Shown here piece after piece: positions 1 through 8,897 of a DNA stretch of 64,000 nucleotides. How positions within the stretch are numbered: the first letter of the stretch is position 1; each line of letters opens with the position of its first letter. Origin of the DNA: Streptomyces bicolor (lineage in GTDB: Bacteria; Actinomycetota; Actinomycetes; Streptomycetales; Streptomycetaceae); the NCBI RefSeq assembly GCF_000719285.1, contig NZ_JOFS01000006.1:124001-188000 (forward strand), in the 5' to 3' direction. The position numbers and the translations under genes are program-made. The notes under the pieces are model-generated. The model was given only the letters and a program-made list of their open reading frames with translations, searched no databases and was not told the origin of the DNA.

Positions 1-661
1 CCAGTACAGGGCGGTCGAAGTCACGTAGCCGCTCGCTCCAGGCCAGCAAGGTCTCACGCCTGGGCGCCGAGGTGGCGAACTTGGCGAAGTCCCGGCGAAT
101 GGCCCTGCTCCGGGTCGCGGGAGCGAACCAGTCGGCCACGATCTCGTCCGGGATCCCGCGCAGACTCATCCCGCCGTATCCGTTGCGGTTGTTCCGGAAC
201 GCGGGGATGCGCATCAGCCAGGTCAGCAGCCAGACGCCGCCGGGAACCCGGCATATGGTGGCCAGCGCCTTGGCCGGTCCTGGGGGAAAGTTGTCGAACG
301 CCTCGCAGGCGACCAGCACCAGCCGCGCGATCCTCCGGCCCCGCTCCTCCGACACCAGGAACTGGCCACCGCCCCAGTCGTTGAGGACGAGCGTCACGTC
401 GTCCAGGCCCAGCCGTTCGATGAACTCACCCAGAAGTCGTGCGACACCACGGTGGGACAGGTCGGCATCCGGGTGCATCGGCCGGCGGTGACCGCCGAGG
501 GGCAGCGTGGGCAGGATGCAGCGGTAGCCCTCCAACAGCGGTACGACCTTGCGCCACTGCGTCTCGTTCATCGGCAGGCCATGGCCGAACACCAGCACCG
601 GCCCTTCACCGCCGGTGTCCTGATAGTCGATCGTTCCGGACGACAGCTCGATCTCCGGCAT
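1..661 (-). CDS. alpha/beta-fold hydrolase, haloalkane-dehalogenase-like (3' end outside window)
   Basis: Read from ATG at 661 leftwards, the frame stays open to base 1, giving at least 220 residues and no stop inside the window. The protein begins MPEIELSSGTIDYQDTGG, then has an oxyanion-type FGHG loop and a nucleophile elbow NDWGGGQ in place of the usual GxSxG. Asp at this position is typical of haloalkane dehalogenases and epoxide hydrolases, so hydrolysis through an Asp nucleophile is inferred; the substrate is unknown. The gene is divergent from a TetR regulator 113 bases away, with a palindrome between them, so it is probably that regulator's target. The catalytic His lies beyond the window edge. 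Confidence 0.8.
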   Translation of the reverse strand, partial: MPEIELSSGTIDYQDTGGEGPVLVFGHGLPMNETQWRKVVPLLEGYRCILPTLPLGGHRRPMHPDADLSHRGVARLLGEFIERLGLDDVTLVLNDWGGGQFLVSEERGRRIARLVLVACEAFDNFPPGPAKALATICRVPGGVWLLTWLMRIPAFRNNRNGYGGMSLRGIPDEIVADWFAPATRSRAIRRDFAKFATSAPRRETLLAWSERLRDFDRPVL

Positions 662-676
662 CGCACCCCCATTTGA

Positions 677-688
677 TAGATCGTTCTA
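677..688. promoter_or_regulatory. candidate TetR operator between divergent hydrolase and regulator
   Basis: TAGA-TCGT-TCTA is a perfect 4-base-arm inverted repeat, and a second TCTA half-site follows at 695-698. It lies in the 113-base divergent spacer, 16 bases from the hydrolase start. TetR members of the LmrA/YxaF group commonly bind TAGA..TCTA palindromes in this arrangement. Binding is inferred from position and symmetry only. Confidence 0.45.
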
Positions 689-774
689 CTGTAATCTAGG
701 GATGGTTGACGGGACATGCCAAGACCTCGTTGCGGCATCCGGTGCGGCATCCGATGCGGAAGGAGTGAAGGGCC

Positions 775-1371
775 ATGGGACAGGGGCAGCCGGACACGCG
801 GACCCGGATCCAGGATGCGGCCACGGCCCTGTTCCGCCGCAACGGATACTCGGGCACCGGGCTGAAGCGGATCGCGACGGAGGCCGAGGCGCCTTTCGGC
901 TCGATCTACCACTTCTTCCCCGGTGGCAAGCAGCAGCTGGCCGAGGAGACGATCCGCACGTCCGGAGCCGCGTACGGCCAACTGGTGCTGGCCCTGCTGG
1001 ACAGTGTTCCGGACCCGGTCGAGTCCATCACGCACGCCTTCGAGGCGGCCGCGGACGACCTTGCCGCGACCGACTATGCCGACGCCTGCCCGATTGCGAC
1101 AGTGGCGTTGGAGGTCGCCAGTACCAACGAGGTTCTACGGGTTGCCACGGCGGACGTGTTCGCCGAGTGGGTCCGCGCCGGTGAACAGTGGTTCGAACGC
1201 TGGGTGTCCGACCGGAACCGGGCCCGGTCACTCGCCTACTCGTTGATCATGATGCTGGAGGGGGCGTTCGTACTCTCCCGAGCCGCCCGGGATCCGGAGC
1301 CGCTGCGGGTGGCCGGCCGATCGGTGGCCGAGATGCTGCGCACCGCTATCGAGCAGAACGACGAGAGCTGA
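775..1371 (+). CDS. TetR/AcrR family transcriptional regulator (LmrA/YxaF-like)
   Basis: 198 residues. The N-terminal TetR helix-turn-helix (about residues 8-55) includes TRIQDAATALFRRNGYSGT and a recognition-helix region ending GSIYHFFPGGK. The GSIYHFFPGGKQQL signature and the DACPIATVALE segment in the C-terminal ligand domain are typical of the LmrA/YxaF subgroup. AAGGAG lies 9 bases before the ATG. Divergent orientation to the hydrolase at 1-661 and the palindrome between them suggest it represses that gene, and possibly itself, until a small ligand binds. The ligand is unknown. Confidence 0.9.
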   Translation: MGQGQPDTRTRIQDAATALFRRNGYSGTGLKRIATEAEAPFGSIYHFFPGGKQQLAEETIRTSGAAYGQLVLALLDSVPDPVESITHAFEAAADDLAATDYADACPIATVALEVASTNEVLRVATADVFAEWVRAGEQWFERWVSDRNRARSLAYSLIMMLEGAFVLSRAARDPEPLRVAGRSVAEMLRTAIEQNDES

Positions 1372-1734
1372 TCTCCACGGCGGGCCTCCCGGACGGCTTC
1401 CGGTACGCCACGCAAGGCCCTGAGCAGGATAAATCCAGCAGCTGAGGTGGCGGGCAACCATTGCGCGGAGCGTTGTCAATAGGCGACACGCGCGCATAGG
1501 GGTGATGGCGTGTCAGCCAGCCCCCCGTGCGGCTCAACCGCGTCGGCAAGTCACCCTGTCCTGTGACTTTCTGACGGAGCATCACATGCTCGACATCGGG
1601 CTTCCAGACGCCCGATCGGCCCCTTGTCGTCGTCCCTCGAACATTTCTGAAGTGGCGACAGAATTAGCCATCAGTATGTTCATTCATAGTCGGCTGGCTC
1701 GGCTGACACCCCGGAAGGATGGAGAAGAGTTCCT
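1372..1734. other. intergenic region, no gene recognised
   Basis: No frame here shows both a ribosome-binding site and the third-position GC bias of the neighbours. It probably carries the 3' end of the TetR transcript and the promoter of the secreted protein at 1735. No convincing promoter boxes were identified. Confidence 0.5.
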
Positions 1735-2265
1735 GTGAGAAAGAGAATCGAAATGCGCACGCGCACCGTTGTCGCGATCGCATTGTCGGTGGGCGTCACC
1801 GTCCTTGCTGCAACCAGTGTGAACTACGCCTCGGCTTCGAGTTCCGCCCCGAAGTCCGCCCCGTCGGTGCAGGATGCCGATGCCGCTGCGCCCCTGGGAG
1901 GCGACGGCCAGACAAACTTCGACTACCAGCAGGGCGATCGCGATCGCGGACGCGGCCAGCGGGGAGACGATGACGATCGCGGACGGATCCACGTCAACGA
2001 ACGAACGTTCTCACCCGAGGAGGGTGTGTGCACCGCTGTGATCAGTAGCCCGGCGACCAGTTTCAACGTCCGAAACGACAGCGAGAAGGCCATCGAATTC
2101 TTCAGAGGGATTACCTGCGACAACGGCGCTGCAATTGCGACGATTGGGCCCGGAAACTCCAGCAGCGCAATTCCCGGCACGCCGGTCCTCGACGGGGCGA
2201 CGGTGCCATTCGCGCTTGTCGGTAGCTTCCGAGCAATCGAAGAAGACCACAAGCGTCATCACTGA
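1735..2265 (+). CDS. small secreted protein of unknown function
   Basis: 176 residues from GTG 1735 (purine-rich GGATGGAGAAG upstream), or 170 from the in-frame ATG at 1753. A Sec signal peptide is clear: basic start, hydrophobic core VVAIALSVGVTVLAATSV, then small residues. The mature part opens with an Asp/Arg-rich low-complexity stretch (about residues 62-84). A compact domain follows with two cysteines (GVCTAV and GITCDN) that could form a disulfide. The family is not recognised. It stands alone, and a strong hairpin follows the stop. Confidence 0.7.
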   Translation: MRKRIEMRTRTVVAIALSVGVTVLAATSVNYASASSSAPKSAPSVQDADAAAPLGGDGQTNFDYQQGDRDRGRGQRGDDDDRGRIHVNERTFSPEEGVCTAVISSPATSFNVRNDSEKAIEFFRGITCDNGAAIATIGPGNSSSAIPGTPVLDGATVPFALVGSFRAIEEDHKRHH

Positions 2266-2304
2266 CCCCCACGTCGACCAAGGGCAGCGAAAGTCTGCCT
2301 GTGT

Positions 2305-2348
2305 GGCACTTGGACCCGGCCCCCGCGGCAGGGCCGGGTCCAAGTGCC
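2305..2348. terminator. bidirectional hairpin terminator
   Basis: Perfect 18-base inverted repeat (arms 2305-2322 and 2331-2348) with an 8-base loop, between the convergent genes ending at 2265 (+) and 2522 (-). There is no T-run, as usual for Streptomyces terminators. Confidence 0.8.
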
Positions 2349-2521
2349 ATCGACCCGTGGCCGGCGTGGATACGACCCAAAGACCCCGTCCAACGCGGTG
2401 AGCGCGCCCTTCGCCGGCCTTCACCACCGGGCTGCTTCACCGCCTCGCCGCCCGCGTGGCTGCCCTCACCTGTTCTGTCCCCGGCGCCCACCCGAGGGCA
2501 CAGCCGCGGTTGCTCCCTGCC

Positions 2522-4105
2522 TCAGGCAGGGCGGAGGACCTGATGCCCGTCTCGCGTGCCGAGTGGTTCGTCAACCCCGCCGCCCCCGTCGCCCCCGGAT
2601 CCATGCCGGGCCCGTCGGCGGTGACGGACCAGTGCGAGAGCCCGAGCGGTGATGACCGCGGTGGAGGCGAGGCCCCCGGCTGCCGCGCAGACGACGAGGG
2701 CCGGCCACGCGTAGGTGGTCTGTTCCAGGGTTCCGGAGCGGTTCATCAGCAGGCCGAGCAGTGAGGCGAGTTGGGTGAGGAAGAGGATCGGGAGTGCCTG
2801 CGGCAGCAACCTCATGGCCGTTCGCCACCATGGGCGCCGTGCGGTGTGCCGCGCCCATCGCGGTGCACGCAGGACACCGCGGATGCCGAGGCCCGCCGCC
2901 AGTAGGGTCAGTGCCGCCAGGACCCAGTCGGCCGTCATCGAGAAGGGCTTGGCCACCTCGGGATTCTTGCCGCGCGCGAGGTTGACGAGGCCCATCGAGA
3001 TCTGGGCGGCGTCGTCTCCGGCGATCAGGCCGGTATTGGTGACGACCGCGATGCCGATCCTGCTCTCGGGCAGCAGGGTGGCCGTGGCGTTGTGGGTGAG
3101 GAGTTGGCCGTTGTGCTGGATCTCCTCGGTCCCGTCACCGTGCCGGTACCGCGCCCAGCCCATCGCGTAGTCCGTGTCCTTCGGATCCTTCGGTGGGGTG
3201 TGCGTGAGCTCGATGGTGCGTGCGGTGGCGATACGGCGCCCCTCGGCGGACACGCCCTGGTTGTTCTGGGCGATGAGCCACTGGGAGAGGTCGTCGGCTG
3301 TGGTGACGACACCGTGGCCGCCCGCGGCGAACCAGCGCGGGTGCTTACGGAGGAACGTCGTGCCGTAGGCGCGGACGTAGCCGCGGGCCCGGTCGGGCAT
3401 CTCGGTGGTCGAGTCGACGGATGCGGTGTGCGTCATGCGCAGCGGAGCGAAGAGCTTGGCGGACAGGTAGTCGGCGAAGGGCTGTCCGCTGACCACCTCG
3501 ACCAGGCGTGCCGCGACGAAGTAGTTGGGGTTGTGATAGCGGTGCCGGGTGCCCGGCACCGTGGCGAGGGGCGACTCGCGCATCGCGGCGACGGCCTCTT
3601 CGAGGGTGTGCGGCTGGGCGCGGGTCAGGTCGGGGTAGGCGGAGTCGGCCATACCGGAGGTCTGGGTCAGGACCTGCCGGACGGTGATGTCCCGGGAACG
3701 CCGGTCGGCCAGGGTGAACTCGGGCAGGTAGTGGTGCACGGGCTGGTCCAGGTCGACTTTGCCCGCCTCGACCAGTTGCATGACGGCGAGTGCGGTCATG
3801 GACTTCGACAGGGACGCCACGGGCAGGCGCGTCCGCTCCGTCATGGCCCGCCCGGACGCGGTGTGCCCGTACCCCGCGGTGTGGACGACCCGGTCGCCCT
3901 TGGTCACGGCGACCACCGCGCCCGGCAGACGGGTCTGCTCCACGTAGTCGCGTACGAATCGGTCGATCGAGGCCGCATCCAGGGCAGCGGTGGACCGTGG
4001 GGCCGAGGAGGCCGGTACGACGGTGGCCGCGACCGCGATGCCGAGCGCGGCCAGCACGGTGCCGAGTCTGCGACGGGTGCCGGCAGGGACGGTGATCAGC
4101 TTCAT
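2522..4105 (-). CDS. membrane-anchored serine hydrolase of the beta-lactamase / class C PBP family
   Basis: 527 residues. After a signal sequence (residues about 12-35), the catalytic domain (about 40-390) carries the three family motifs: SLSK (SxxK nucleophile and base) near residue 98, YHN (YxN) near 190, and HNG (the KTG/HxG box) near 336. These define penicillin-recognising serine hydrolases such as DD-peptidases and EstB-type esterases. The C-terminal part (about 395-500) holds three or four hydrophobic segments, so the enzyme is tethered with its active site outside. The physiological substrate cannot be told from sequence. It is divergent from a two-component system (110-base spacer), which may regulate it. 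Confidence 0.88.
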   Translation of the reverse strand: MKLITVPAGTRRRLGTVLAALGIAVAATVVPASSAPRSTAALDAASIDRFVRDYVEQTRLPGAVVAVTKGDRVVHTAGYGHTASGRAMTERTRLPVASLSKSMTALAVMQLVEAGKVDLDQPVHHYLPEFTLADRRSRDITVRQVLTQTSGMADSAYPDLTRAQPHTLEEAVAAMRESPLATVPGTRHRYHNPNYFVAARLVEVVSGQPFADYLSAKLFAPLRMTHTASVDSTTEMPDRARGYVRAYGTTFLRKHPRWFAAGGHGVVTTADDLSQWLIAQNNQGVSAEGRRIATARTIELTHTPPKDPKDTDYAMGWARYRHGDGTEEIQHNGQLLTHNATATLLPESRIGIAVVTNTGLIAGDDAAQISMGLVNLARGKNPEVAKPFSMTADWVLAALTLLAAGLGIRGVLRAPRWARHTARRPWWRTAMRLLPQALPILFLTQLASLLGLLMNRSGTLEQTTYAWPALVVCAAAGGLASTAVITARALALVRHRRRARHGSGGDGGGGVDEPLGTRDGHQVLRPA

Positions 4106-4214
4106 GGAGCCCAGTGCACCGGTCCCTGCCCTGTCGGCGCACTGGCGCGCACGCTAGTCCAGAGGTAGTGCACGCACTACTGCCCCGAGATCCCCGGCTC
4201 GGTAGGTTCGAGGG

Positions 4215-5435
4215 ATGCGACATCGGACCGCCTGGCAGGCGCTGGGCCAGAACCCGCTGAAGGTGCTCGGCTCCAGCTGGCCGTGGCGCTCGTTCGCCTA
4301 CCTGCTGTCCGGCGTCGTCTTCGGCGCCGTCGCCGGCGCTGTCCTCGTCGTCGCGCTCGTCGCGGGAGTCGTCTCGCTGGTGGTGTTGGTGGGGGTGCCG
4401 GTCCTGCTCGCGGTGGCACTGTCCGGTGTCGCCGTCACCCGCTTCGAACGGTGGCGCCTGCGCCTGGTGGACCTCGACCCCGTGCCGGACCCGCACCGGG
4501 CCCCCGAACGCGAGGGATTCGTCGGATGGGTACGAACCCGGCTGCGAGAGCCCGCGACCTGGCGTGAACTGGGATTCACCGCGGTGTCGGCGACCGCTCT
4601 GTGGTGGATGGACGCCCTCGTCCTGGGCTTCGCCCTGGTCGTCCCGGTACTGGTGATCATGTCGCCCCTCGACGACCCCGGGGCCTGGCCGCTGGTGATC
4701 GTCGGTCTCGCCCTGCTCGCCGCCGCGCCGTACACCATCACCGCCTGGGCCGGCACCAGGGCGGCCGTCACCCGTCTCATGCTGGCGCCGCGCGACAGCG
4801 AACTGGGCCGCGAGCTCACCGACGTACGGGCTTCCAGGGTGCGGCTGGTCAATGCCTTCGACGCGGAGCGGCGCCGGATCGAGCGGGACCTTCACGACGG
4901 GGCGCAGCAGCGGCTGGTCTCCCTCAATGTGATGCTCGGCCTGGCCGCTCTCGACACCGAGCCGGACTCACCGCTGGCCGGCCGGCTGGCCAAGGCACAG
5001 GAACAGGTCGCGCTCGCCGTCGACGAGCTGCGTGAGCTCAGCCGCGGCGTCCATCCGAAGGCTCTCACCGACCACGGTCTGGCCGCCGCGGTCGAGAACC
5101 TGGCGGGACGTTCCGCACTGCCCGTCACCGTCGACATCCGCCTGCCTCGCCGTCTCCCCCTCCCCGTCGAGACCGCGGCCTACTTCGTCATCGCCGAGGC
5201 TCTGACCAACGCCGTCAAGCACAGCAAGGCAACCCGAGTCGTGGTGCACGCCCGCCTGCACACCGACGTGCTGGCTCTGTCGGTCAGCGACGACGGCATC
5301 GGCGGCGCCGCACCTCAGGCGGGCACCGGCCTCGTCGGCCTGGCCGACCGCGTCGCCGTGGCGGACGGCAGACTCCGCATATCCAGCCCTCAGGGCGGGC
5401 CCACCCTGATGCATGTGGAGCTGCCATGCCACTGA
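4215..5435 (+). CDS. NarL-type two-component sensor histidine kinase
   Basis: 406 residues. The N-terminal half is a membrane sensor with four predicted helices in two pairs (about 28-75 and 120-185) and little extracellular loop, as in envelope-stress or intramembrane-sensing kinases. The HisKA_3 dimerisation box [17 protein letters not shown] places the phospho-acceptor at His227. A HATPase_c domain follows with N-box EALTNAVKH and glycine boxes DDGIGGA and [10 protein letters not shown]. The stop overlaps the response-regulator start by 10 bases, so the pair is translationally coupled. Confidence 0.93.
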   Translation: MRHRTAWQALGQNPLKVLGSSWPWRSFAYLLSGVVFGAVAGAVLVVALVAGVVSLVVLVGVPVLLAVALSGVAVTRFERWRLRLVDLDPVPDPHRAPEREGFVGWVRTRLREPATWRELGFTAVSATALWWMDALVLGFALVVPVLVIMSPLDDPGAWPLVIVGLALLAAAPYTITAWAGTRAAVTRLMLAPRDSELGRELTDVRASRVRLVNAFDAERRRIERDLHDGAQQRLVSLNVMLGLAALDTEPDSPLAGRLAKAQEQVALAVDELRELSRGVHPKALTDHGLAAAVENLAGRSALPVTVDIRLPRRLPLPVETAAYFVIAEALTNAVKHSKATRVVVHARLHTDVLALSVSDDGIGGAAPQAGTGLVGLADRVAVADGRLRISSPQGGPTLMHVELPCH

Positions 5436-6073
5436 CCGTCGTACTCGCCGAGGACTCCCCGCTGATGCGGGACGGCCTGATCGGCGTGCTCACCCGCTTC
5501 GACCACCAGGTGCTCGCCGCCGTCGGTGACGCGGACGCCCTGATCACCGCCGTTCGGGAACACCGTCCCGACATCGTCGTCACCGACGTCCGCATGCCAC
5601 CGGACAACACCGACGACGGCCTGCGCGCCGCCGTCGCCCTGCGCCAGGAGTGCCCCAGCCTGCCGGTCCTGGTGCTCAGCCAGTACATCGAGCAGTCCTA
5701 CGCCGCCCATCTGCTCGACCTGGGCAGCGACAGCGGGGTCGGCTACCTCCTCAAGGACCGCGTCAGCGCCGTCAGCGAGTTCGTCGACGCGGTCGCCCAG
5801 GTCGCCGCGAGCGCGACGGTCATCGACCCCGAGGTCGTCCGCCAACTCCTCAACCGCAGCCGCGACCCCCTGCAACGCCTCACCCCCCGAGAGCGCGAGG
5901 TTCTCGCCCTGATGGCCGAGGGGCGCACCAACGCCGCCATCGCCCGCGAGCTGTACGTCACCGAGGCAGCGGTCAACAAGCACGTCAGCAACATCCTCCA
6001 GAAACTCGATCTCCACCTCGACGGCCACGGACACCGCCGCGTCCTCGCCGTCCTCACCTACCTCCGCGCATGA
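5426..6073 (+). CDS. LuxR/NarL-family response regulator
   Basis: 215 residues. The receiver domain (1-120) has the acidic pocket ED at 9-10, the phosphorylated Asp54 in VVTDVRMPP and the conserved Lys in YLLKDRV. The C-terminal LuxR-type helix-turn-helix (about 148-205) reads [22 protein letters not shown] followed by [12 protein letters not shown]. It is the partner of the kinase it overlaps. The divergently transcribed serine hydrolase and the downstream M1 peptidase are plausible targets, by position only. Confidence 0.94.
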   Translation: MPLTVVLAEDSPLMRDGLIGVLTRFDHQVLAAVGDADALITAVREHRPDIVVTDVRMPPDNTDDGLRAAVALRQECPSLPVLVLSQYIEQSYAAHLLDLGSDSGVGYLLKDRVSAVSEFVDAVAQVAASATVIDPEVVRQLLNRSRDPLQRLTPREREVLALMAEGRTNAAIARELYVTEAAVNKHVSNILQKLDLHLDGHGHRRVLAVLTYLRA

Positions 6074-6159
6074 CCGGGACGGCACGAGGGCGATCACGGC
6101 CTACAGCTGGAAAACCGGCAACCGCCAATTGTCAGACCGGTGTGGCAGGATCCGCTGCC

Positions 6160-7560
6160 ATGTCGTCGTTACGCGCACCCGCATGGTGGTCAAGTGCCGC
6201 TCGTCGTCTGCTTGTTGTCCCGCTCGCCTTGCTCATGGCGGCGGGCGCCACCAGTGCTGGTGCCGTGACGGCACCGGCATCCAAGGCCGAGGCCGAGGCC
6301 GCGGCGCCCGATCGGCTTCGCTACGACGTCTCCCTGCGCGGCGACGCCGACGGCTCCCACTGGACGGGCCGGCAGCGGGTGTCGTTCCGCAATGCCTCCG
6401 ACCGGCCGCTGCGTGAGGTGTACGTACGTCTGTGGGGCAACGGCGACGACAAGTGCGGCACGCCGGGCAAGCCGCCCCCGGTCAAGGTGTCCAAGGTGCG
6501 CGGTGGCACCGCTGGCCGCCTCACCGTGAACTGCACCGCGCTGCGCATTACTCTGCCGAAGCCGCTCGCGCGCGGCGAGCGGACGGCCGTCTCCTTCGAC
6601 GTGTCCATAACCGTGCCCCAGCGCAACGACCGCTTCGGCCGCGAGGGCGCGTTCCGCTTCCTGGGCAATGCGCTGCCGGTGCTCGCCGTGCACGATGCGA
6701 AGGGATGGCACCTCGATCCGTATGTGTCGACCGGCGAGAGCTTCTACGCCCTGGCGAGCGACTTCCGTGTGCGTATCGACCACCCGGCGGCCCTCAAGGT
6801 CCCCGCAACCGGCCGCACTTGGACCAGCCACGGCAAGCCCGGGCGCACGGTCACGCACAGCGTCGCGCAGCGGGTGCGGGACTTCGCATGGGCGGCGGGC
6901 CCGTTCCGCACAGCGGTCGAGACCTCGCCCGGTGGTGTGCGCGTGAAGTCGTACTGGGCGCCGAACACGCCCGCGGCGGGCGTACGCCTCAACCGCAAGG
7001 ACGGCGTCGCCGCCGTCGACCGGTTCGGCAAGGAGTTCGGCCGCTATCCGTACGGCGAGATCGACCTCGTGATGACCAAGGACTTCGGCGGCGGCATGGA
7101 GTACCCCGGCCTGGTCATCCTCGGCACCACCGAGGAGGGCGGCGCCGTCGTCCACGAGGTGGCCCACCAGTGGTGGTACGGCATCGTGGGCAACGACGAA
7201 TACGGCGCACCCTGGCTGGACGAGAGCTTCGCCCAATACGCCACCGCACGCTTCTACGGCTGGGACACACGCGACTGCTGGTCGGACGCCGACTGGCCGA
7301 GCGAGCACACCGCGCTCACCAACTCGATGGCCTACTGGAGCAAGCACCCGGGCGAGTACCACCTCATCTACATGGCCGGCCCCTGCGCCCTGGCCCGCCT
7401 GGAGCGCACCATCGGAGCCGACACGATGGCCCGACTCCTCAAGCGGTACGCCCGCGACCACTGGTACGGCGTCTCGACCACCGCCGACTTCAAGAAGGCC
7501 GCACAGTCCGTGACGGACAACGACCTGGGCCCCTTCTGGACGAAGCACCGCATCCGGTGA
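6160..7560 (+). CDS. secreted M1-family zinc metallopeptidase
   Basis: 466 residues from ATG 6160. The frame is open further upstream, but only this start places a signal peptide (RRLLVVPLALLMAAGATSAGA) at the N terminus. M1 hallmarks are present: exopeptidase motif GGMEY at 311-315, zinc site HEVAH at 332-336, and third ligand Glu355 in WLDESFAQY, the canonical 19 residues after the second His. The protein has an N-terminal beta domain and catalytic domain but no long ERAP-like C-terminal domain, as in the shorter secreted actinobacterial aminopeptidases. It probably cleaves N-terminal residues from extracellular peptides. Confidence 0.92.
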   Translation: MSSLRAPAWWSSAARRLLVVPLALLMAAGATSAGAVTAPASKAEAEAAAPDRLRYDVSLRGDADGSHWTGRQRVSFRNASDRPLREVYVRLWGNGDDKCGTPGKPPPVKVSKVRGGTAGRLTVNCTALRITLPKPLARGERTAVSFDVSITVPQRNDRFGREGAFRFLGNALPVLAVHDAKGWHLDPYVSTGESFYALASDFRVRIDHPAALKVPATGRTWTSHGKPGRTVTHSVAQRVRDFAWAAGPFRTAVETSPGGVRVKSYWAPNTPAAGVRLNRKDGVAAVDRFGKEFGRYPYGEIDLVMTKDFGGGMEYPGLVILGTTEEGGAVVHEVAHQWWYGIVGNDEYGAPWLDESFAQYATARFYGWDTRDCWSDADWPSEHTALTNSMAYWSKHPGEYHLIYMAGPCALARLERTIGADTMARLLKRYARDHWYGVSTTADFKKAAQSVTDNDLGPFWTKHRIR

Positions 7561-7608
7561 AACCGCCCGCGCGCACGACCCTCGTCGGCTCCCCCCGCGG
7601 ATGCCACT

Positions 7609-7657
7609 TGTCGAATATCGATATGCTCCGCTACCTTGGGCTTATCGAAAATCGATA
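7609..7657. promoter_or_regulatory. two operator-like inverted repeats, TATCGA-N3-TCGATA type
   Basis: The downstream copy (7643-7657) is a perfect TATCGA-AAA-TCGATA. The upstream copy (7609-7623) is TGTCGA-ATA-TCGATA with one mismatch. Their centres lie 34 bases apart, just over three helical turns, and the second ends 12 bases before the DUF2975 start. The small XRE protein encoded in the same operon is the obvious candidate to bind and autoregulate here. Confidence 0.6.
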
Positions 7658-7669
7658 GGGGGACATGAG

Positions 7670-8254
7670 ATGAACACGCGACTCACGAGGACCCTGGCCT
7701 CGGTGACCTGGGCGCTGGCGGTGCTCTGCGGGCTCGCCTTCGTCGGCACGGGGGTCACGCACATGCTCGACGACGGGGCGGTCTGTGTGCAGACGGACTT
7801 CTGGCGCAACGCCTCACTGGCGGACTCACTGCCGGTGGTCGCGGGCGTGGAGGCATCCAGCAGTGCCGCGCGCCTGTGCCAGGACAGTCCCTCCGTGGGG
7901 CAGCGCGCCGCCGATCTCGGCGGTGAACTGCCCTGGCTGCTGTTCGGTGCGCTCGCGCTGTTCCTCTTCTCCCGACTGCTGAAGGCCGTCCTGCTGCAGG
8001 GGCCGTTCACCGATGCGGTGGCGCAACGGCTCTCCGTACTCGGCTGGTTCGTCGCCGTGGGAACGCCGCTGGCCGGCCTCACCGTCGGCTGGTCACGATC
8101 CTGGCTCGTCGGGAGCATGGCGCCGATCGTCGGTTCCGGGCCGACGGTCTCCGGGCCGCTGGTCCTCGTCCTCGCCGGCCTCACGGCAGTGATCATGGGG
8201 AAGATCATGCGCGAGGGTGTGCGCATGCGAGAGGACCTCGAAGGGACCATCTGA
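7670..8254 (+). CDS. DUF2975 membrane protein
   Basis: 194 residues from ATG 7670, preceded by AGGGGGACATGAG. Four hydrophobic helices (about 12-32, 85-105, 122-142, 160-180) separate short loops, as in DUF2975 proteins such as Bacillus YoaS. Two cysteines (AVCVQTD, ARLCQDS) lie in the first extracytoplasmic loop. The last codon overlaps the XRE gene as ATGA. DUF2975 proteins are very often encoded directly before a small XRE repressor, exactly as here. Their molecular role is unknown. Confidence 0.85.
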   Translation: MNTRLTRTLASVTWALAVLCGLAFVGTGVTHMLDDGAVCVQTDFWRNASLADSLPVVAGVEASSSAARLCQDSPSVGQRAADLGGELPWLLFGALALFLFSRLLKAVLLQGPFTDAVAQRLSVLGWFVAVGTPLAGLTVGWSRSWLVGSMAPIVGSGPTVSGPLVLVLAGLTAVIMGKIMREGVRMREDLEGTI

Positions 8255-8490
8255 TGTCCGACGAGGAACCTCACGCGATCCGGATCCACCTCGACCGCCT
8301 TCTCGCCGAGCGCGGCATGACCCTTACCGAACTGGCCGCGCAAGTGGGTATCACCGTCGTCAACCTGTCCATCCTGAAAAACGGACGGGCCAAGGCCATC
8401 CGCTTCTCGACCCTGTCGAGGATCTGCGAGGTCCTCCGATGCCAGCCGGGAGACCTGATCACCCACGACCCCGCCAAGCCGCGGCCATAG
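8254..8490 (+). CDS. small XRE-family helix-turn-helix regulator (YozG-like)
   Basis: 78 residues, almost entirely one helix-turn-helix domain (about 10-68): MTLTELAAQVGITVVNLSIL followed by KNGRAKAIRFSTLSRICEVL and the CQPGDLI end typical of this compact family. Translationally coupled to DUF2975 through ATGA. It probably dimerises and represses its own operon through the paired palindromes at 7609-7657. Confidence 0.88.
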   Translation: MSDEEPHAIRIHLDRLLAERGMTLTELAAQVGITVVNLSILKNGRAKAIRFSTLSRICEVLRCQPGDLITHDPAKPRP

Positions 8491-8659
8491 CCGACCACCG
8501 TGGCCCTGACCACGAGAACACCTCCCCCTGGTACATGGAGCGTTACATCCAACTCCACTAGGAGCACTCTCCGAGCGGCGGCGAGACCGCACCTCGACTT
8601 CGCCGACTCCTTCGGCTATCCGGAGGTCCTGGAGTGGGTGACGAGGTTCGAACTGATCC

Positions 8660-8839
8660 CGCGATCAGGGTGCGGGTGCCCAGGCCGGGGAGCATCGCAG
8701 GGGCTCGGCGGTGGGCCTCGTCATCGCCGCCACCGCAGCCCACCACGGCCTCGCTGTCCTCCACGACGATGCCGACCACCGTGCCATTGCCCTGCACGCG
8801 TCCGACCTGCTCGAGCACAACGTCCACGACATCGCCTGA
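8660..8839 (+). pseudogene. C-terminal remnant of a PIN-domain (VapC-like) toxin
   Basis: The frame ending at TGA 8837-8839 reads VGLVIAATAAHHGLAVLHDD then ADHRAIALHASDLLEHN. This matches the last third of VapC-type PIN nucleases (the DLLIAATA..HGLTVLHYDADF region) with its acidic residues. No N-terminal half or start codon can be found upstream: the frame degenerates to glycine/arginine-rich sequence before about 8690. No antitoxin gene is adjacent. I infer a decayed toxin-antitoxin locus. The preceding bases 8491-8659 contain nothing recognised. Confidence 0.55.
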
Positions 8840-8897
8840 GGGGGTTCCTCTGGCACGCGCTGCTGGGATCAGCTACGACCCGCCGGCGCCCACCTGA

